DNA from: Nemertoderma westbladi | Taxonomy: Eukaryota; Xenacoelomorpha; Nemertodermatida; Nemertodermatidae | Length of the DNA: 42,161 bases | Assembly: GCA_032718475.1 (NCBI GenBank) | Contig: JAUCBJ010004605.1 | Span: forward strand, 32,501 to 74,661 | Reading direction: 5' to 3' | Notes under the pieces: generated by a model | What the model saw: the letters and a program-made list of their open reading frames with translations, nothing else | Told to the model about the DNA's origin: nothing | Databases searched by the model: none | Shown: one piece after another, positions 9,943-19,945 of the stretch | Position numbering within the stretch: the stretch's first letter is position 1 | Layout: every line of letters begins with the position of its first letter | Program-made: the position numbers and the translations under genes

Positions 9943-11334
9943 CTACTGTAAACACACTTTAGCAGTAACATTCACCTATAAACTCACAAATACCACACAA
10001 CTGGTCACAACTACGCACATTCGGGCCATTTGTCCGTTAGTCAATGCCTTCCAGAATGTCACTGTATTATTATGTATCCTTGGATACTAGTAGTGCGCTA
10101 TTTATTCCCTATGCTATTCAATGGGACAAGCTTTCTATTGTTCTTTTAACTCAATTCTAATTCTAGCGTGGTTGTTGCTATGGTGACATTATGCAAAGCT
10201 AGCGGTAGAATTAGGGTAATTCCAATGCATACAGATCTGGGATGTTATTTAATAGTAATTCTTTAATAGTCAATGTCCTGTTTTATACATGACTTTATGA
10301 ATTTTATCGGCTATTGACTATGTTTGGGAGACTTTCGCACACTCATATGCATAATAAGATAAATCTCCGCTCCCTTGATCTATTAATTAATGGAATTTTG
10401 GGAATGTTATAAATTGCGTAAAAATGGCAATTTATTAAATTCATTAAAAGGCATGAATTTAAATTTATTCCCTGAAATTTTATTATTTGATAATTAAATG
10501 GACATATTTTGATTCTAGAACATGTCTAGGGACACAAGATCCTTAATTCTATGACAATTGTCTTTTTTAAGAATATCGGTAAATGCTACGATATCTTAAT
10601 TGACTAGAATTGTTGAAGGATCTGAATTTTACAGATTTTGATTTATTAGATTTGCAAATATTAAATAATTAATATTTGAGATGGGCACCGATTTATTCCA
10701 GAACTTGTCTGGGGACGTTAACCACTGATTCTAGAATTTGTCTTTCAAGTATATCGGTGGGTGCCGCGATATCTTAATCGACTAGAATTACAGATGGTCA
10801 AAGGGTTTAACAGATTTATTTTGCGTTATACGCTACTGTTAAAGGGACATCACGCTACTATATGTATTATTTAATATACGGTATGAGAGCAATATCGCAC
10901 GAAGCAATGTCAGTGTGAAGAGGCAAGTCGTTTCCAAGGTCTACCCAGAGCTTGGTTTAGCCGAGACACGAGGATCTGAACTTTGCATTCCTAATACTCT
11001 GCCTACCAATAATACTTAAATATAGTAGTGGCTTTATTGTACTTTAATAAGTACGGACATTTCATCTTACTGTAGTTACGTATTTATAATATAATACGGA
11101 CAGTAAGGAAAGAGAAAAATAATTATTTCTTCGCCGTCTCACTAAATATAATATAAGTAATTACGTACGTAATAAACACGAATATATTGCACTATTCTAC
11201 AAAATAATCGCTAAATAATATTCTACTAAATTAAATAAAACGATTATAATAAAATTACATAGTAATACATACATAAATATAAAAATAATAAAATAATATA
11301 AAATAATAGAGTCACACGCCCACTCCGAACGATA
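9943..11334. other. AT-rich non-coding spacer downstream of pol
   Basis: About 1.4 kb of AT-rich sequence without open frames. Around 10500-10620 and 10690-10790 there are two related segments containing GATTCTAGAACATGTCT/CAGAACTTGTCTGGGGAC and ...ATATCTTAAT(T/C)GACTAGAATT, a diverged duplication of about 190 bp. Otherwise nothing is seen. Confidence 0.55.
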
Positions 11335-14300
11335 TTAAGTTGGGGAGTCCCTAGATGTCGGTTGGATTAGGGAAGTGGTCGTGGGAAGAGTTTCTTGCCT
11401 TCCATAGTTTCCGGAGAGCTCTCTGTCTCTTTCCAGTAAACATAAACGACCCACTGGGCGATTGAGCTGTTGAGTCTCAAAGACTATCCCTGGTTTCTTA
11501 AAGTTCCGCCGCATGACGACGAGCTCTACTGATCGCACCAAACCATCGCTCGAGATATGCGTCTCGATGATACGTCCTGTTTGCCATCGCTTACGTGGGA
11601 GATCGGGGTCCACAATAAGCACCATGTCTCCAGCGCTGACGTTTTCTTGCTGCGCAAACCACTTAGTTCGAAGTTGTAGAGTGGGCAGGTAATGTTTCTC
11701 GAAATGGTCAGCGAAACGACGGGATAGCAACTGCATAAGTTGCCAGGTTCGACGGCAGTACTCGTCTCCGTCTGTGATCTCCGATCGTGGGAGCATGGCT
11801 ACGGGTTTCTTCAGTAGAAAGTGCGCGGGTGTTAGCGCTTCCAGGGAATCAGGATTTGAAGAGACTGGCATAAGCGGTCTTTCGTTGAGATAGGCGGCGA
11901 TTTCCTCCATTAACGTCCGCAATAGTTCGTCGGTGAGATAAGCGCGACAAGGCACAATAAAGTGGAACGCAGTCTTCACGCTCCTAATCAATCTCTCCCA
12001 ACTTCCTCCCCACCAAGGGGCGTCGGCGGCGTTGAAGGTCCAGCTAGACGCTGTTATCCTTAGCTGATCGTCCACCTGTCTTTTGTTCCAGTCCTTTACG
12101 TAAGCTTGAATTTCGTTGTTGGCGCCAATGAAGTTCGTTCCCTTATCCGATCTCATCGTGTTACTGGTTCCGAAGCGAGCGATCTGTCGTCGTAAACTCA
12201 ACACGAAGCTGTTGGTGGATAGATCGTTTACCATATCGAGATGGATAGCTCTACAAGTCATACAAACGAAGATGACACACCATCTCTTGACTATAGTCCG
12301 GGCACGATATACTTCAATAGGGCCAAATAAATCCACACCGGTATTAGTAAAGGGTGGTTCATAGAAGCTTACTCTTTCCCTAGGTAATTCTGCCTCTCGC
12401 TGTGTTAAAGGCCTACTGAATGCTTTCCTACAGGGTATGCAGTTCCTAAGAACTTGGTTCAGAGCCCTACGGGGTTTATAAAAATAGTAGCGAGTTCGAA
12501 TTTCGCTCAGAACTCGTTCTCTACCAGCATGATACAGTTTGCTATGAACATCTACAATTATCTTGATTTGTATGTCAAGATTTCTAATGAGGATGGGAAA
12601 CTTAGTGTCAAAGGATAATGGGGCGTTGGTTAGCCTACCTCCAACACGTATTAACCCATCTATCATGGTACTAGAGAAGCGATCCCTTAAGCGCATCTGT
12701 GGATTTCTTAATAACAGGAAATACTTATCGGAATCCTCATAGCATTGTAGAAGTCTCAGCATCTGTTTGTTGGTTTCATCATGCTCCTGGTAACTGATCT
12801 TCTCCTTTAGAAACCTGTCGGATACCTTGTATTGGGGAAGATCTTTAACAACATGGACTCGTGCAGATGTTGATGGAGCATCATCACTATGGGTCTTTGT
12901 CCCGGAGTAACGATGATGAAAACATCGTTTTAAATAGGTGACAGCTTTACAGAGCCGATTCCAGGAACTGTAGTGACGTATCGCTCTCTGCAAGAGAGGT
13001 GAGAGTCCTTGCGAAATATCTGGTATTCCAGATTTCCAATCCTTGTCACGGATTTCCAAGACTTCTCTAGTCGTGGCGGTGGGTTTCTGATCCAAAGCAT
13101 CCTCTCCGGAAGTAACTAATACAGATAGATCAACCGCAGGTTTAAACAACTTCGATTTACTCGCTCGAGTTTTGGGTTTAACTTTCTCCGCTCCCTTGGC
13201 CTGTCTGATCTCTGCTGTGGTGAGATGAGGAGGCCATTCTTCTTCTTCTCTGTAGAGAAAGTCGGGTCCTCCTAACCATTCGGGAGTATTTACCAATTCC
13301 TTTGGAGTCGCTCCTCGGGACGCGATGTCTGCTGGATTAATCGTTCCGGGGCAATGTCTCCATTGGTCCATCGTCGTGCGACTAAGTATGATGGCTACCC
13401 TATTGGTAACGAAGACGCTGAACTGACAGACTTCATTGGTTATATACTCTAACACGAGTAAAGCGTCGGTCCAATAGACAGTTTTCTCTAATGGATAGTC
13501 AATCTGTTCGGTTACATTCCGGCCGATGGCTGTAGCGTATAGAGCCGCTTTTAACTCCGCTCGAGGAACTTTCAACTTGTTGTTGATTAATGCCTTAGAA
13601 GTAACCAGGGCGACTTTGATTCCATCCGGAGTTTCCACCCTTAGATAGGCTACTATACCTATTCCCATATCGCTGGCGTCTCCAAACACATGGAGTTGAT
13701 AGGAATACGTAGGGAGAACATGACCAAAATATGAACGGGAAATTATAAAATCCTCGATAGCCGGCAGAGAATCTTCCCATTTCATCCACTTCTTTAATAA
13801 TTCTCCCTTAAGTGGATTGTCCCATGAGTGGTTTTCAAGCCACATTTGTTGTACCAAACTACGAGCAATCAATATAATTGGGCTAATAAATCCCAATGGA
13901 TCGAAATAAGTGCTCAGTATACTTAAGCAAATCCGTTTGGTTCGAACTGGATTATCTCGCTGTTTTAGCTGGAAAAACAGGATATCTTGCTCTGTGTCCC
14001 ATTTCAAGCCGAGTGTCTTGGTTTCTGGCAGATCATCTTTGATCAAATCGAGATCTTTCGCTCCTCGATCCTCCGCAGGGATCGACTCCAGAAACTCACG
14101 GGAGTTGCTGGTGAATTTGGTTAATCGAAACCTACCTCGTTTTAAGCACTCTACCGTTCCTTTAGCTACCTCAATGGCTTCCTCAACTGATGGAAGGGAC
14201 TTCAGATTGTCGTCCATGTATATGTCTCTCTTGATGTTGTCGATCACTTCCTTAGAGAAGGCCTCTCGGTTGTCCTCTGCAGTGGTACGCACTACCGAAC

Positions 14301-15339
14301 AGGCGTTGGAAGGGCTTGAGATTATCCCAAAGGCCTGGATGGTCATCCAGTACTCCACCGGTTTCTGGTTGAGGTCTCCTTCGGGCCACCACAGAAATCG
14401 TAGACTATCTCGATCCCTATCTAACACCTTGACTTGTAAGAACATGCCTTCTATATCGGAGGCGAAAGCAATCGAATATTGTCTGAATCTTAAAAGAATT
14501 CCCAACAAAGATTGAAGCAAGTTAGGTCCGGGTAACAATTCACAGTTAAGGGATTGACCCATGTAAAGAGCGGAGCCATCAAACACTACTCTCACTTCGT
14601 GTGGCTTACCGGGTTTAGGAACGTAATGGTGAGTTAAGTAATACGTTCTTTCAGTCACAGGTGTTTCTTCCGGTACTCTCTCCGCGTATCCCTTACTAAT
14701 AAATTTTTCCAGCTGTGTTTGATACATTGCTTTAGCTGAAGAATTAGCCGTAAGGCGTCGATGGAGTTGCGCGATTCTTTTTTCCGCCAAGGGTCTGTTA
14801 TTGATGAACTTCGGTTCTTTCTTGCGGAAAGGTAGACCGACTTCATACCTACCTTGATCTTTGAGGAAGCGTGTAGTTGTCTCTTGGATCTGCTTAGCCC
14901 TTTCCTCTTCCACCGACAAGGCTTTATCGTAGGAATTGGGCTCTACCGCCTCTTGCGTAAAGAATCGTACGGCATGTTCATCTCGAGTCTTGGCATTATG
15001 ACGCTCAATGACGTCATTTAACTCGTCGTTATAAGCTTCTCGTTCAGATGGATAGAGAAGTTGACATAAGTTCACTTGGTTCTGCCAAGCCTCGTTTTCC
15101 TTAAGGGGATCGATGGTATTCTCCTCATCAAAAAGCTGGTGAACGTCGTCATTATCTGAGGAGTATGGAGTTCCCTCAGTTAAGTTGTCTCCCTCACTGG
15201 TATCATCTTCCCATTCACTCACCTGGCATACGCTCTCTGGCGGTAGTCTTTCTCTGAGTGTTCTACGGGAAGGGCCAGTAAAGTACCAACCTACTCTAGT
15301 TCTTACCGTGTAGTGGCTGCGGTTGAGCAGGCCGTTTCT
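11335..15339 (-). CDS. pol: BEL/Pao pol: reverse transcriptase, RNase H, integrase
   Basis: Numbering from the GTG codon at 15222, the RT spans about 195-350 (FASDIEGMFLQV; YMDD at 335-338). RNase H follows with D515, E556, D586 and D632. The integrase has an HHCC zinc finger (H893, H898, C928, C931) and the DDE triad D964, D1026 and E1076. Order RT-RNase H-integrase is that of Pao polyproteins. No proper start is needed: the frame is open to 15339, just after a TAG, and the stretch before 15222 includes TRVGWYFTGP, which in BEL elements joins protease to RT. It overlaps the upstream protease frame (which ends at 15296) and lies +1 relative to it, so it is reached by +1 shifting, splicing or repair of a mutation. 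All catalytic residues are intact. Confidence 0.93.
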   Translation of the reverse strand, partial: RNGLLNRSHYTVRTRVGWYFTGPSRRTLRERLPPESVCQVSEWEDDTSEGDNLTEGTPYSSDNDDVHQLFDEENTIDPLKENEAWQNQVNLCQLLYPSEREAYNDELNDVIERHNAKTRDEHAVRFFTQEAVEPNSYDKALSVEEERAKQIQETTTRFLKDQGRYEVGLPFRKKEPKFINNRPLAEKRIAQLHRRLTANSSAKAMYQTQLEKFISKGYAERVPEETPVTERTYYLTHHYVPKPGKPHEVRVVFDGSALYMGQSLNCELLPGPNLLQSLLGILLRFRQYSIAFASDIEGMFLQVKVLDRDRDSLRFLWWPEGDLNQKPVEYWMTIQAFGIISSPSNACSVVRTTAEDNREAFSKEVIDNIKRDIYMDDNLKSLPSVEEAIEVAKGTVECLKRGRFRLTKFTSNSREFLESIPAEDRGAKDLDLIKDDLPETKTLGLKWDTEQDILFFQLKQRDNPVRTKRICLSILSTYFDPLGFISPIILIARSLVQQMWLENHSWDNPLKGELLKKWMKWEDSLPAIEDFIISRSYFGHVLPTYSYQLHVFGDASDMGIGIVAYLRVETPDGIKVALVTSKALINNKLKVPRAELKAALYATAIGRNVTEQIDYPLEKTVYWTDALLVLEYITNEVCQFSVFVTNRVAIILSRTTMDQWRHCPGTINPADIASRGATPKELVNTPEWLGGPDFLYREEEEWPPHLTTAEIRQAKGAEKVKPKTRASKSKLFKPAVDLSVLVTSGEDALDQKPTATTREVLEIRDKDWKSGIPDISQGLSPLLQRAIRHYSSWNRLCKAVTYLKRCFHHRYSGTKTHSDDAPSTSARVHVVKDLPQYKVSDRFLKEKISYQEHDETNKQMLRLLQCYEDSDKYFLLLRNPQMRLRDRFSSTMIDGLIRVGGRLTNAPLSFDTKFPILIRNLDIQIKIIVDVHSKLYHAGRERVLSEIRTRYYFYKPRRALNQVLRNCIPCRKAFSRPLTQREAELPRERVSFYEPPFTNTGVDLFGPIEVYRARTIVKRWCVIFVCMTCRAIHLDMVNDLSTNSFVLSLRRQIARFGTSNTMRSDKGTNFIGANNEIQAYVKDWNKRQVDDQLRITASSWTFNAADAPWWGGSWERLIRSVKTAFHFIVPCRAYLTDELLRTLMEEIAAYLNERPLMPVSSNPDSLEALTPAHFLLKKPVAMLPRSEITDGDEYCRRTWQLMQLLSRRFADHFEKHYLPTLQLRTKWFAQQENVSAGDMVLIVDPDLPRKRWQTGRIIETHISSDGLVRSVELVVMRRNFKKPGIVFETQQLNRPVGRLCLLERDRELSGNYGRQETLPTTTSLIQPTSRDSPT

Positions 15340-16735
15340 CTAATGTCTCCAGCGCCTCATGCGCGTTTTGGCCGATGAGTATTTGCACTCCAGGATAATC
15401 AGTCTGGAATCGAGGTATCTTAAGATGTTGGATACTCTCATCCTCGTCCCAATTATAAAGGTCTGCTTGAGTAGTAGCGAAGTTCTTTATAGCCACCATT
15501 TTCACTGACCTTATGCTATGTTCTCCTAGTTCGTCCTGGGGGGTGGACAACGCTCCTACATAATAATCAGCTATTATCGTAGATTTCCAAACTTGCATAA
15601 TGCCTGACATATTGAGCTTAGTTTGGAACTTGGGTTGTCCAGCAAATATATCTTCGGCTAGCTCTTTATCGATGAATGTTCCTGTACTACCGGAGTCAAG
15701 GAGGGCGTTCACTACATAACTCCGTTTAGGTCCGTGAACCCTTACCTGCACCACAGGAAACTCTCGGATCCCTACATTGGAAGATGGCTCTTTCCAAGAT
15801 GGTTGTCGTTCAGAAGTAGTTAGAGTGAAGTCGCTGTCTGTATCTTTTTCATATGTGAGTGCTCGATACACTGCGGTATTTATCATGTAACAGGATTCGT
15901 TTTCGTCGGAGAACTCGTCTGTATAGAATCCTTCCATCTCAGATTGATCAGTGTCGTTCACATCACTGAATTGGACATGTAGCTCGGAATCACTTACCTG
16001 ATTCTGACTATTTCGATCGAATTCAGCGTGCAACAAGATATGATGTTTCGCACCACACTTTGCACACCTTATGTCAGAGAAACAGGTTCGCCGTTGGTGT
16101 CCTTGTCTGAGGCAATTATAACATAACCGCTTATCCCACATGACTTCGCGTCTCTCCGTTAATGATTTCTTTAGAAATTCATCACACCTATTCAAATGGT
16201 GGGTCCCGTCACACAGCGCACATTTCGGTTTGATGTTACTTACCTTATTCTGAGTCACATTGTGTACACTTGCCTTTTCTTCGGGCTTTCTCACCTGAAT
16301 TCTCTTGGGAGACGTGGGAGGAGTTTTTCGTACCTGTTCCCTCCTGTCATTTGCTCGAGACTTGAATTTACTTACCTGATCTTTAGGCATCTTATTGACA
16401 TAATAAGATCTATCAGTGTCTTTCCCGCTATCTTCTCCTTGAGAAGTCTGGCTTTCGCCGTCGTCTGTATAACACACTGAACGTTACCTTTTTCCTAGAG
16501 ACGGGTTTTTCACTTACCTTGTTTTCCGGTGTCTTCTCTCGGGACTGCTTGAGGAGTTGCAATTTCACTTCTCCATCCAAGAATGACATGAGATCAGTCA
16601 TGGTAGGGTCTCGTCGTTGTTGTTCCATCATATATAGTACTTTCTTATCCCAGCGTGTGCCTACCCCACCTTTCGGTAAAGTAGAAGCCACAGCTCCAAT
16701 GACCATAGAACTTTGGTATTCATGAGACTTACCTA
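15217..16735 (-). promoter_or_regulatory. Cluster of strong 5' splice-site-like motifs
   Basis: On the coding strand the following occur: GTAAGT in AGGTAAGT contexts at 16727-16735, 16512-16520, 16370-16378, 16238-16246 and 15992-16000; CAGGTGAGT at 15217-15225; CAGGTGAG near 16290; CAGGTAAGG near 15742. Each lies in coding sequence and mostly encodes (K/Q)VS or QVR. Whether any is used is unknown. Confidence 0.4.
15296..16483 (-). CDS. BEL/Pao nucleocapsid zinc knuckles and aspartic protease
   Basis: Open from 16483 to TAG at 15296; the first usable codon near 16477 is GTG, so it is probably expressed as a fusion with Gag. Counting from that codon there are knuckles at C86-C98 (CALCDGTHHLNRC), C119-C132 (canonical CX2CX4HX4C) and a degenerate one at 138-150. 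A protease active site DSGSTGTFID is at 261-270, as in DUF1758/retropepsin-like proteases of Pao elements. The first 80 residues and later linkers repeatedly contain (K/Q)VS or QVR encoded by AGGTAAGT-type DNA. It lies +1 to gag and pol lies +1 to it. Confidence 0.9.
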   Translation of the reverse strand, partial: RSVCYTDDGESQTSQGEDSGKDTDRSYYVNKMPKDQVSKFKSRANDRREQVRKTPPTSPKRIQVRKPEEKASVHNVTQNKVSNIKPKCALCDGTHHLNRCDEFLKKSLTERREVMWDKRLCYNCLRQGHQRRTCFSDIRCAKCGAKHHILLHAEFDRNSQNQVSDSELHVQFSDVNDTDQSEMEGFYTDEFSDENESCYMINTAVYRALTYEKDTDSDFTLTTSERQPSWKEPSSNVGIREFPVVQVRVHGPKRSYVVNALLDSGSTGTFIDKELAEDIFAGQPKFQTKLNMSGIMQVWKSTIIADYYVGALSTPQDELGEHSIRSVKMVAIKNFATTQADLYNWDEDESIQHLKIPRFQTDYPGVQILIGQNAHEALETLEKRPAQPQPLHGKN

Positions 16736-19568
16736 ACCAATCTAATTGTCTACAGATCTCTTGAATCTCATCGGAAAACTCTATTATCCCACTGCTGATG
16801 AACTTTCTGGGCGCTACTAATTTTGCATATAAATAATTAGCGATATTATTCCTATTACCATACCTGATGTTTAGTGTGTCCCAAACTTGTCTTAATCCGT
16901 CTGGATGTCCAATAAACTTTAACGCCATTAACTTGGGAGATCCTTCCAAGCACTCGATGAGGTATCTAAGTTTTTCTCCATTAGATAGTACAGAGTTCTG
17001 TATGTTATCTTTGTAATATTCATTAAAAGGTAACCATTTCATCTCATCTCCATTGAACTTGACGATCTCTCCCACCTTTACCGCTTGCCGGGCTTCGGTT
17101 CTAGCCATTTGACGCGTAAAACTTTCTTGGGCCATCGTGTTATTTAATATCGAGTTATCGGTATATAAATTTCTCGGATTATGATCAGTTCTATAGGGAA
17201 TGTCATTATCGACAGGTCTATAATTACCCTTAATAGGGTTCACTATAGGAGTTTCTACTTCGCTAGCAGTATATATGCGTGTAGGCTCCACACCTTGCGC
17301 ATGAGATACTTCAGACCTAACAGGTTGACACATTGTTACAGAGGGTGGCGGTATACCCTTTTGAGTATTTACTAATTTATCGCGCTCTAGCGCGATACTT
17401 TGCTGCACTTCTTGCAACTCTAGTCTACTTTCCCTTACTGTGCCCTTGAATTGCTGGACAGTCTCCTGCATCTGCCCGAGCAGGATATCCATCCCCCGCC
17501 GTCTCTCGTCCACCCATTCGACCGCCGAAGCGGGAGTCGCCAACGTTGTAGCGAGCGGACGAGGGACCACGGGCGACAAATCAGGAATATTTCGCTCGGG
17601 GTCTAGGACCTGAACTGTCTCCCGGGCAGTTCTACGGGGCACAGGTAGCTTAGTGCTATGCAGAGGGAATTTAGAGGTAGTTTCAGGGAGCACAGGTGTG
17701 TCTATCACCGAAGGGGTGATTTCAAGAACAGGCCTAATTATTTCAGGCTCATCTACTATAGTAGGGAGTCTTTCTATTTTAATTATTTGGTCTGTGGGCT
17801 CTGTACTACCTAAGTTGGTGTTATTTAGTTGCCTTCTAACAGCTGGAGGCAAATCAGGCAATTTCTGACGGTGGAATGTTCTTTTACGTCTGCTTAGACG
17901 AGATCTATTTCCTTTGCCTTCAGTATCGGTGGTATCGCCTTCCTCAGATGATGTATATCCCTGTCTTTTGGGAGTAGATCGATTCATCATCTGCATATTA
18001 CTAGCTGTTAACTGTTTATTTATGCAGTCTTGATTCTCTTGAAGATTTTCCAACTCCAGTTGGGTGATCTCTTCAGCCGCTCTCCGTTCTGCTTCCGCTA
18101 CCGCTGCCGCTTTTGCCTCTGCCGCTGCCGCTTTTGCCTCTGCCGCTGCCGCTTTTGCCTTTGCCTCGGCTTCTGCTTTTGCCTCTGCCGCTGCCGCTTT
18201 TGCCTTTGCCTCGGCTTCTGCTTTTGCCGCTTTTGCCTTAGCCTCGGCTTCTGCTGCTGCCGCTTTTGCCTTTGCCTCGGCTTCTGCTGCTGCCGCTTTT
18301 GCCTCTGCCTCGGCTTCTGCTGCTGCCGCTTTTGCCTCTGCCACTGCTTCTGCTAAGGTCGCTTTTCTTTCTGCCTCTGCCACGGCTGCTATCTTTCTGT
18401 CTTCTATACGTTTTTTCCTTACTTGTTCTTCCTTTTCTCTAGCGATGCGGAGTTGTTCATCGAATTTAGCTTGATTCGCCGCTAACCTATCTACATCTAT
18501 TGCATCCAACACACGCTGGGCTCCTTCACTATTAGGGCTAAGTCCATCTAGCCTTCTCCTCAACTCTTCATCTCCCAAAAAACGCTGATAGTCTGACAGA
18601 TAGATGTCAATGGCATCCTTCTTATGCGGTTTCTCTGCCGTCGCTTCACTTTCCACTTGGGAAGAAATAGCGTCCGTTGATTCTCCATGGGTTGAGCGCT
18701 CCTCCAATTGAGCTTTCCACTGAGCTGCTCCTTGAACCTGGCGACTCACCCGTTGAAACCAAGTCTTTACGGCAACTTGCAACGACGTGTCTTGTCTTCT
18801 TTTAGAAGCCTCCTCAAAGGCTGATAAGATTAGCCTAATTCGCAGAATTCTTTCTCTAACTTGATAAAGCAGTTGTCCCTGCTCTTGAGGTCCTTGAGGT
18901 TGTTTAAACAGTTGTTTTTCCACTCGCTCCATAGAGCTGAAGAATCCTTGTGCGTATCCGGCTGCGGACCTCTTCCATACAGCTGGATCGATGGTTTCCT
19001 TGGCTACTCCCATCCGGTGTATGTCTTCCCAGGCAGCTTCTGATAAATCAAACGGGAGTCCGGGTCCGGGGAAGTTCCATTGCGACTCGACAATAGACTT
19101 CAGTTCTTCCCTCGTGTATCCCGCATAGCTATCTCTAGTTGATCGCTGACTTCTCGTCCAATCGATCTGGTGTTCTTCCACCGCAATCAATAACCTAGCG
19201 AGTACGGCTGCAGGAAGGATGAGAAGGGGATCCGTATAAACCGCATCCATCATCTTTGCTCCGCGCTCGGGTGTCAGTTCTACCGTATCTTCGCTACTGG
19301 AGCTGTCGGGCCGCTGAGAAATAAATTCTTGGCTAGCGGGTTGTTGCTGTTCCGCTGCTTCTTGGTCCCGCTTGACCTGAGCTCGAGTGCCTATGATAGA
19401 CCTACGATGTTGGACCAGCCTAGGTTCTGTTATTACTACTGGAGGGATGACCTTCCTCACAGTGGGAGGTGAACTGAACTTACGACTAGATGGTTCTACA
19501 TCTCTATCTGAGTCGCAGATAGTTACATCTAATAAACTGTCTGACAGGTTCTGCTTAGTATCAGACAT
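16428..19568 (-). CDS. gag: BEL/Pao Gag with long Ala/Glu/Lys coiled coil
   Basis: ATG-initiated, 1046 residues. The N-terminal 120 residues are serine/proline-rich. Residues about 385-495 form an uninterrupted alanine/glutamate/lysine repeat (AEAKAAAAEAEAKAKAA) that should be a long helix or coiled coil. A proline-rich part follows, then a DUF1759-like Gag region at about 825-1000 (VKFNGDEMKWLPFNEYY; LEGSPKLMALKF). The end becomes basic (KKVTFSVLYRRRRKPDFSRRR) and stops 56 bp into the next frame. Gag packages the element RNA in cytoplasmic particles. At 1046 residues it is long for the group, due to the N-terminal extension. Confidence 0.9.
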   Translation of the reverse strand: MSDTKQNLSDSLLDVTICDSDRDVEPSSRKFSSPPTVRKVIPPVVITEPRLVQHRRSIIGTRAQVKRDQEAAEQQQPASQEFISQRPDSSSSEDTVELTPERGAKMMDAVYTDPLLILPAAVLARLLIAVEEHQIDWTRSQRSTRDSYAGYTREELKSIVESQWNFPGPGLPFDLSEAAWEDIHRMGVAKETIDPAVWKRSAAGYAQGFFSSMERVEKQLFKQPQGPQEQGQLLYQVRERILRIRLILSAFEEASKRRQDTSLQVAVKTWFQRVSRQVQGAAQWKAQLEERSTHGESTDAISSQVESEATAEKPHKKDAIDIYLSDYQRFLGDEELRRRLDGLSPNSEGAQRVLDAIDVDRLAANQAKFDEQLRIAREKEEQVRKKRIEDRKIAAVAEAERKATLAEAVAEAKAAAAEAEAEAKAAAAEAEAKAKAAAAEAEAKAKAAKAEAEAKAKAAAAEAKAEAEAKAKAAAAEAKAAAAEAKAAAVAEAERRAAEEITQLELENLQENQDCINKQLTASNMQMMNRSTPKRQGYTSSEEGDTTDTEGKGNRSRLSRRKRTFHRQKLPDLPPAVRRQLNNTNLGSTEPTDQIIKIERLPTIVDEPEIIRPVLEITPSVIDTPVLPETTSKFPLHSTKLPVPRRTARETVQVLDPERNIPDLSPVVPRPLATTLATPASAVEWVDERRRGMDILLGQMQETVQQFKGTVRESRLELQEVQQSIALERDKLVNTQKGIPPPSVTMCQPVRSEVSHAQGVEPTRIYTASEVETPIVNPIKGNYRPVDNDIPYRTDHNPRNLYTDNSILNNTMAQESFTRQMARTEARQAVKVGEIVKFNGDEMKWLPFNEYYKDNIQNSVLSNGEKLRYLIECLEGSPKLMALKFIGHPDGLRQVWDTLNIRYGNRNNIANYLYAKLVAPRKFISSGIIEFSDEIQEICRQLDWLGKSHEYQSSMVIGAVASTLPKGGVGTRWDKKVLYMMEQQRRDPTMTDLMSFLDGEVKLQLLKQSREKTPENKVSEKPVSRKKVTFSVLYRRRRKPDFSRRR
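18090..18405 (-). repeat. Coding microsatellite-like repeat of Gag coiled coil
   Basis: GCN/GAG/AAA-type codons in tandem blocks give the Ala-Glu-Lys stretch. Blocks of 15-30 bp recur, so replication slippage explains its growth. The complementary strand is also open and encodes Ala/Ser- or Cys/Phe-rich shadows. Confidence 0.85.
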
Positions 19569-19694
19569 GTTTATGTATACAGTTGAATGTCTACTGCTGT
19601 ATTACAGTCTGAGCAAGTCTAGTAACTCAGTATTAACTGCTAGCCTAGTAATTAATTACCGGTACTGCTACTCAGTGTAGCGTGATATATATAA

Positions 19695-19945
19695 TATATT
19701 AGAATACCGGTATGCTTATAGTATATATAACTATTATTACAGACTAGGTTTATCACAGAATACCGGTATAATTTTAGCACAAATATATATAACTATATAA
19801 TAGGCCTATCGGGAATACCGGTATACATAGTAGTATATATAATTATAATTCTGGACTAGAATTAATTATAAAGTACCGGTATAGTTTCAGCCTAAATTTA
19901 TAGAAATAAAGATAATAGGCCTATCGTAAATACCGGTATATCAAT
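19695..19945. repeat. Degenerate repeat with AATACCGGTAT box
   Basis: ATACCGGTAT or TACCGGTAT palindromes recur near 19706, 19762, 19815, 19883 and 19932, with AT-rich TATATATAA tracts between. Spacing is about 50-70 bp. Confidence 0.75.

Noticed and set aside
12116-14515. Plus-strand ORFs inside pol
   Set aside because: Antisense shadows of a gene with complete catalytic motifs.
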